In this document: positions 39,801 through 42,344 of the stretch, piece after piece | How positions within the stretch are numbered: position 1 is the first letter of the stretch | Layout of the letters: each line of letters begins with the position of its first letter | DNA from: Acidobacteriota bacterium | GTDB lineage: Bacteria; Acidobacteriota; Thermoanaerobaculia; Thermoanaerobaculales; Thermoanaerobaculaceae | Length of the DNA stretch: 42,344 bases | Direction of reading: 5' to 3' | NCBI GenBank assembly: GCA_021818005.1 | Contig: JAKAFI010000002.1 | Location: forward strand, 1 to 42,344 | Program-made: the position numbers and the translations under genes | The notes under the pieces: model-generated | The model's database searches: none | Told to the model about the DNA's origin: nothing | What the model saw: only the letters and a program-made list of their open reading frames with translations

Positions 39801-42344
39801 CGCCTGAGGCGATCTTCTCTACAGAGCCGTTGCTCTGGCCCCGTTCAGCGCTGGGGGGTCCGGCAGCACCCGGCGTGAGTGAACCCTCCGGGACGGACTG
39901 AGCGTTCTGCGCGCGCTCCCACAGCAACGGCTTTCCGCTGGGTTCAGCTCCGAGTCCACCGGCACTCTTGACTTTCGGCTCCTCGGCGCCAAGATTGGTC
40001 CTGCCCGCTGAAGGCCAGTGTGAGACCGGCGCCCCAGGTTCCGGCTCCCTGGGTGTACCGGCGGGCATTCCTCTTTTCATCGTGTGCTGGTCGGCGGGAC
40101 TCGGTCCCTTGACACGCGGCCCTTCCGGAGCGATGTTCTCTGTAGAGCTGTTGCTCTGGCCCGAAAATGCGCCAGGGGATCCGGTAAACTCCGGCGTGGT
40201 CAACTCCGCCGGTGAGGGTCGAACGCCTCGCGCGCGCTCCCAGAGCAACGGCTTGTTCTTCAGGAACGTGCGGTTGCTGACGAATGCCGTCCTTACCGAC
40301 CAGTAATCGCCCGTGAAATCCGGAGCCAGCTCCACGTACGCAACCGAGGTTCCAGGCGTCCGCTTGGCGAGGATCAACCGCCCCTCCGGTCCTCGGTAGA
40401 TCTCGTCGTAGCTGTCCGCGACCTCCCGCACGAACCGCCGACGTCCGAACCGGCCCGGGTAGCCCGCTTCCGCGAGTTGCACCCGGTGCCGCTCGTCGAT
40501 GTGCGAATCGGCCTCGCGTGGCAGGCGAATCGGCCCGGCGGAGCGGCCAACCTCCCGCGCCGCATCCTCCCCGATCTCACCGAGATTCCGACTGCCGGAG
40601 GCCGCCGCGACAAACCGGTCCGGCTCGGCCGGCTCTGGCCATTCCCGCCGGCGCCGGCGCGAGAACCCCGCCTCCGGCTCCCCGGAGACAGTTCGGGCCG
40701 CCTCGCCGGCGGCCCGTGGTGCTTCGCCCTCGCCCGCGCGCCGCGCGCGCAGGCGTTCCAGGACACCAGGCGGTTTGGCCTCGACACCCTCATCGCGCCG
40801 ACGTCGTCGCGAGAAGAAGGACCCCTGTCCCGTCTCCTCATCCTCGGCTCGGCGCCGCGCGTCCGCCGCCTCCCGCGCCGCGGCCGCCTCGTCCGCCTCG
40901 AACAACCCGCGCTGTACTCCAACTCGCCCGGTCCTGGTGGAGGTCGCCGCCGTATCGCGTGCCACCGGCTCGAGCTGTGCCTCGTCGGCGCCAAAGAGGG
41001 CGCCTTGCTCTGTCTCGCCCTTCGGCCGCATCCCCGGCAACCACTTTGACTCCTCGCCTCGCCGCCGCGAAAGTCCCGCCTCGCCGCCCTCGCGCAGCAC
41101 GGTCCGCATCCGCTCGAGGATCGAGCCGCGCTCCATCGACCGCTCTTCAGCCGCGGTCGGTTCCGCGAGGGGCGACCCCTTGTACGGCCCGGTGAGGATC
41201 TGCTTGAGGTCCTCTATGGTCGCCGTGCCGCGCTTCCAACCCATTGCATCGTCGATCTCGACGAGGGCCGTATCGGCCGGCAGGCTCGACGGCGAGCCCC
41301 GCTTGCCGCGGTACTGGAGTGGAATCGCCCAATCCTCGGTCTCGCCCTTGGGTGGCACCAGCTTGTTCCGGAACCGCTGACGCAGCCGCCAGACCGGATC
41401 GGCTTCTCTTGCGGCCGCGATGGACGCCCGGTCGGCCAGCGCCTCCCGGACGCGGGCCAGGCGCCGCGATTTGCGAACCTCCGGCGGCGCCGACTCGCGT
41501 TCGTAGCGCGCCAGCATGTCGGCGACCTGGTCGCGCAGACCCTCGAGGTCCCGCACGAACGGCTCGGTTCGGTAGTCCGGCAGGATCTTCCGCAGGATGC
41601 GATCGAGGATCTCCACGAACCGCCCGGCGACCTCCTGAAAGGCCTCCGGACTCCGCTCCATCAGCCGCTCCCAGAACGCCGGCCGGGTGAGTTGCTCGCC
41701 CGTGAAGTCCGCGAGGAACTCCTTCGGGAGATCCATCCCCTCCGTCTGACCGAAGTAGCGCCGGCCGGACCAGCCCTCGAGGTCGACACCCTCGCGCACG
41801 GCCGCAAGGAGCGGTTCGAGCAACTCCGGCCGCTCGATCTTGATCACCTCGATAAGCTCGTGCCCGGCGACCGTGTGTAGCGGTGCTTCGGCGTCGCTGA
41901 ACAGGACGATTTTCGTGCGGCCTCGGCGACCGGTGGCACGATTGCGCGGACTGAACGCCATCCCGTTCAGGGGGGGCACCTCGGGCGAGGCGCGGCGCAT
42001 CAGCACGGGGTCCTCCCCGTGGAACGCGCGCACCACCTCGACGGCGGCTTCTAGTTCAGGTCGGAGGGGTTCTGTTGGTTCGGCCCTGGCAACCGCTCCA
42101 GGAGGGATGTCACGGCCGAACTCGCGGGCGATGGTGCCTCGGACCTGGTTGGCGAGGATGGCATCGGCGGCGTCGGCTCCGGGTCCCGCGACCAGGTCAG
42201 GTGCTTCACCTGCTGACCCAGCATTGGGTTGATGTGGTACCACATCACGTCGTCGAACGGGTCGTCGGCCATTACCAGGTAATGTGGGTTCGCCGGCAGG
42301 CGTTGGCAAGGGCACGGCCGGCGCCGGGCGCTCGAGCGGCGCGG
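36877..42344 (-). CDS. Giant polyvalent virion protein, C-terminal part (frame continues from position 1-1985)
   Basis: The frame from 1985 through the join ends here at 36877. Domains in joined residue numbers: zincin-like metallopeptidase near 700-860 (GHELIEVIK, H765/E766, E769, then EFLAD); Barnase/EndoU/RelE-like nuclease about 1216-1310 (HIDERHRVQLAEAG, YWSVRTAFVSNRTF); ADP-ribosyltransferase-like (ART-PolyVal) about 1474-1554 (LYHGTTRDAAAEIRRTGRL, DDEFPNGRADF); a long C-terminal region with LPD38-like features (TYVPHILTEAAYEAL, FNWANLKINQATA) about 1840-2300, with a hydrophobic segment near 2235-2253. Short repeats in linkers: FSRRRR-type at about 1028, 1114, 1164 and 1562; QxxLF at 1050, 1081 and 1651. 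A 50-residue linker (KPLLWERA...) is duplicated at 1301 and 1408. Such proteins are delivered into the host with the DNA. Confidence 0.8.
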   Translation of the reverse strand, partial: APLERPAPAVPLPTPAGEPTLPGNGRRPVRRRDVVPHQPNAGSAGEAPDLVAGPGADAADAILANQVRGTIAREFGRDIPPGAVARAEPTEPLRPELEAAVEVVRAFHGEDPVLMRRASPEVPPLNGMAFSPRNRATGRRGRTKIVLFSDAEAPLHTVAGHELIEVIKIERPELLEPLLAAVREGVDLEGWSGRRYFGQTEGMDLPKEFLADFTGEQLTRPAFWERLMERSPEAFQEVAGRFVEILDRILRKILPDYRTEPFVRDLEGLRDQVADMLARYERESAPPEVRKSRRLARVREALADRASIAAAREADPVWRLRQRFRNKLVPPKGETEDWAIPLQYRGKRGSPSSLPADTALVEIDDAMGWKRGTATIEDLKQILTGPYKGSPLAEPTAAEERSMERGSILERMRTVLREGGEAGLSRRRGEESKWLPGMRPKGETEQGALFGADEAQLEPVARDTAATSTRTGRVGVQRGLFEADEAAAAREAADARRRAEDEETGQGSFFSRRRRRDEGVEAKPPGVLERLRARRAGEGEAPRAAGEAARTVSGEPEAGFSRRRRREWPEPAEPDRFVAAASGSRNLGEIGEDAAREVGRSAGPIRLPREADSHIDERHRVQLAEAGYPGRFGRRRFVREVADSYDEIYRGPEGRLILAKRTPGTSVAYVELAPDFTGDYWSVRTAFVSNRTFLKNKPLLWERARGVRPSPAELTTPEFTGSPGAFSGQSNSSTENIAPEGPRVKGPSPADQHTMKRGMPAGTPREPEPGAPVSHWPSAGRTNLGAEEPKVKSAGGLGAEPSGKPLLWERAQNAQSVPEGSLTPGAAGPPSAERGQSNGSVEKIASGEPAVKGRTVEVGGVRLPLNDDGTVTLYHGTTRDAAAEIRRTGRLVGQEPDVYLSTVRDGTGYGDGTVVAVRVDPKRLALDDEFPNGRADFAIHTGRAGEGVPVAVEEEPGFSRRRRPEGPAPDEAMRRRARAVGVTDEAIAALTPAQREVLLNKLEGHEAAKRDLWAPDEARARRDEELRLEADRQEREAAPGVPAGGDQRDLFESDEARARMAGRPNMTGKTAKVLGPHPYDFAPADGGGRPGAELGGGAPERGIGIWARAKDFGESAKEMVRKLAEGGTPPERMLRAAGRVGEDLFQRIEKAWWGGRHMASDLLDPIWTAQRQLTHGDRAWLRENFLWSYEDRKAMSNERTQAFADAWRRANEAIGREAERLELEVLGAEGNQPRLFKARNPETYVPHILTEAAYEALSTRRGRLYLAMVDAARSRGMTIEQLWQLGGPKFGVKRQGSLEHARVAENLPRTLTVDGKKVKVLDTDPEVLTNHIISAARRINIVEQFGRTGTEERAYLTEVANRLVSAGWDPKKAETVVVRMWDRLQGAREHDDPWASWAEGNRVFQTVQAATAMSNLSLASIPNLLGGWVPVAIRLGLKPTVQGFMHAFTHGINSASEAEFRQLGFLTHDLMQDLAQTEGIEGVARKASRTMGKLTAFNWANLKINQATAIACKADLRSRLEAIRKGDGGALRKLWGQDEGAARRYLEREAGFSREDVDRMVAGGPTDADTSRYVMKTIEQVNAIAESPTGRSPLISHPLSRLVFAYSTYVRKFARTTGHTIAEAEAGNVRPLLTMLFAGAVGGEAIIAARNWFKDRKREETNLGQRLLNDFFEIGTFGMLSRLQYAASHAGQYGSNFFADMFMPPQAELVQDLSNGLWAAGVHQKLRPLWQAVERNAPLASVFHRQTERSDKTALAERLSGMLYVRDGQTRDGTPHVALDPRPDRTPFTARMLLRRWRRLGGTDEELLAAIQEYRQSRGQE
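42170..42344. repeat. Terminal overlap repeat, copy 2
   Basis: This is the right-end copy of bases 1-175. The only difference (A at 42223 against C at 54) changes residue 644 of the joined protein from Asn (AAT) to Lys (AAG). In the alternative frame it changes Met to Arg. Either two genotypes were assembled, or the repeat is real and has diverged. Confidence 0.95.

Overview
The window is a complete, or nearly complete, temperate tailed bacteriophage genome (Caudoviricetes) that closes on itself. Bases 1-175 recur as 42170-42344 with one mismatch (C at 54, A at 42223), giving a circular unit of about 42,169 bp. The DNA is GC-rich and densely packed. Most genes overlap by 1-4 bases (TGATG, ATGA, GTGA), so long coupled operons are likely. 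I see no tail sheath, tape-measure or tail-tube gene. The head has an SU10-like capsid protein, a P22-type portal, an SU10-like adaptor and a nozzle-like protein, which points to a short-tailed (podovirus) particle. The host is unknown. The attP core looks like the 3' half of a host tRNA gene with an encoded CCA (perhaps tRNA-Glu), so the host is probably a GC-rich bacterium.

Layout. The right-hand switch region (32.3-35.1 kb) holds a Cro-like gene on the minus strand. Diverging from it on the plus strand are a repressor, a four-helix membrane protein, a tyrosine integrase and attP. Early genes run leftward on the minus strand from 32.6 to 22.1 kb: small membrane proteins, an excisionase-like HTH protein, a C5-cytosine methyltransferase, an SPPY-type amino-methyltransferase, conserved unknowns, a replication initiator that carries an iteron-type origin inside its own gene, and a second tyrosine recombinase. 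An AT-richer gap near 22.0 kb has a promoter-like sequence followed by a strong hairpin, which could be a late promoter under antitermination control.

Late genes continue leftward from 22.0 kb to position 1 and across the join: small terminase, a large terminase split into separate ATPase and nuclease genes, portal, scaffold, capsid, adaptor, C1q-tipped fibre, nozzle, tailspike, a GNAT-like protein, a glycine-rich protein, three probable ejection proteins, and then a giant 'polyvalent' protein. That reading frame starts at 1985, crosses the join and ends at 36877 (2,425 codons). The last genes are a holin-like protein, an M15 endolysin and an unusual secreted/membrane lysis protein, followed by a terminator.

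The most unusual element is the giant protein. An N-terminal GGDEF (diguanylate-cyclase-like) domain lies in frame with a zincin-like metallopeptidase, a Barnase/EndoU/RelE-like nuclease, an ADP-ribosyltransferase-like fold and an LPD38-like C-terminus. Repeated FSRRRR and QxxLF short motifs lie between the domains. A phage delivering a cyclic-di-GMP enzyme together with other effectors from its virion would be remarkable. The fusion at the contig join needs checking, because an alternative frame looks more coding-like over about 120 bp there.
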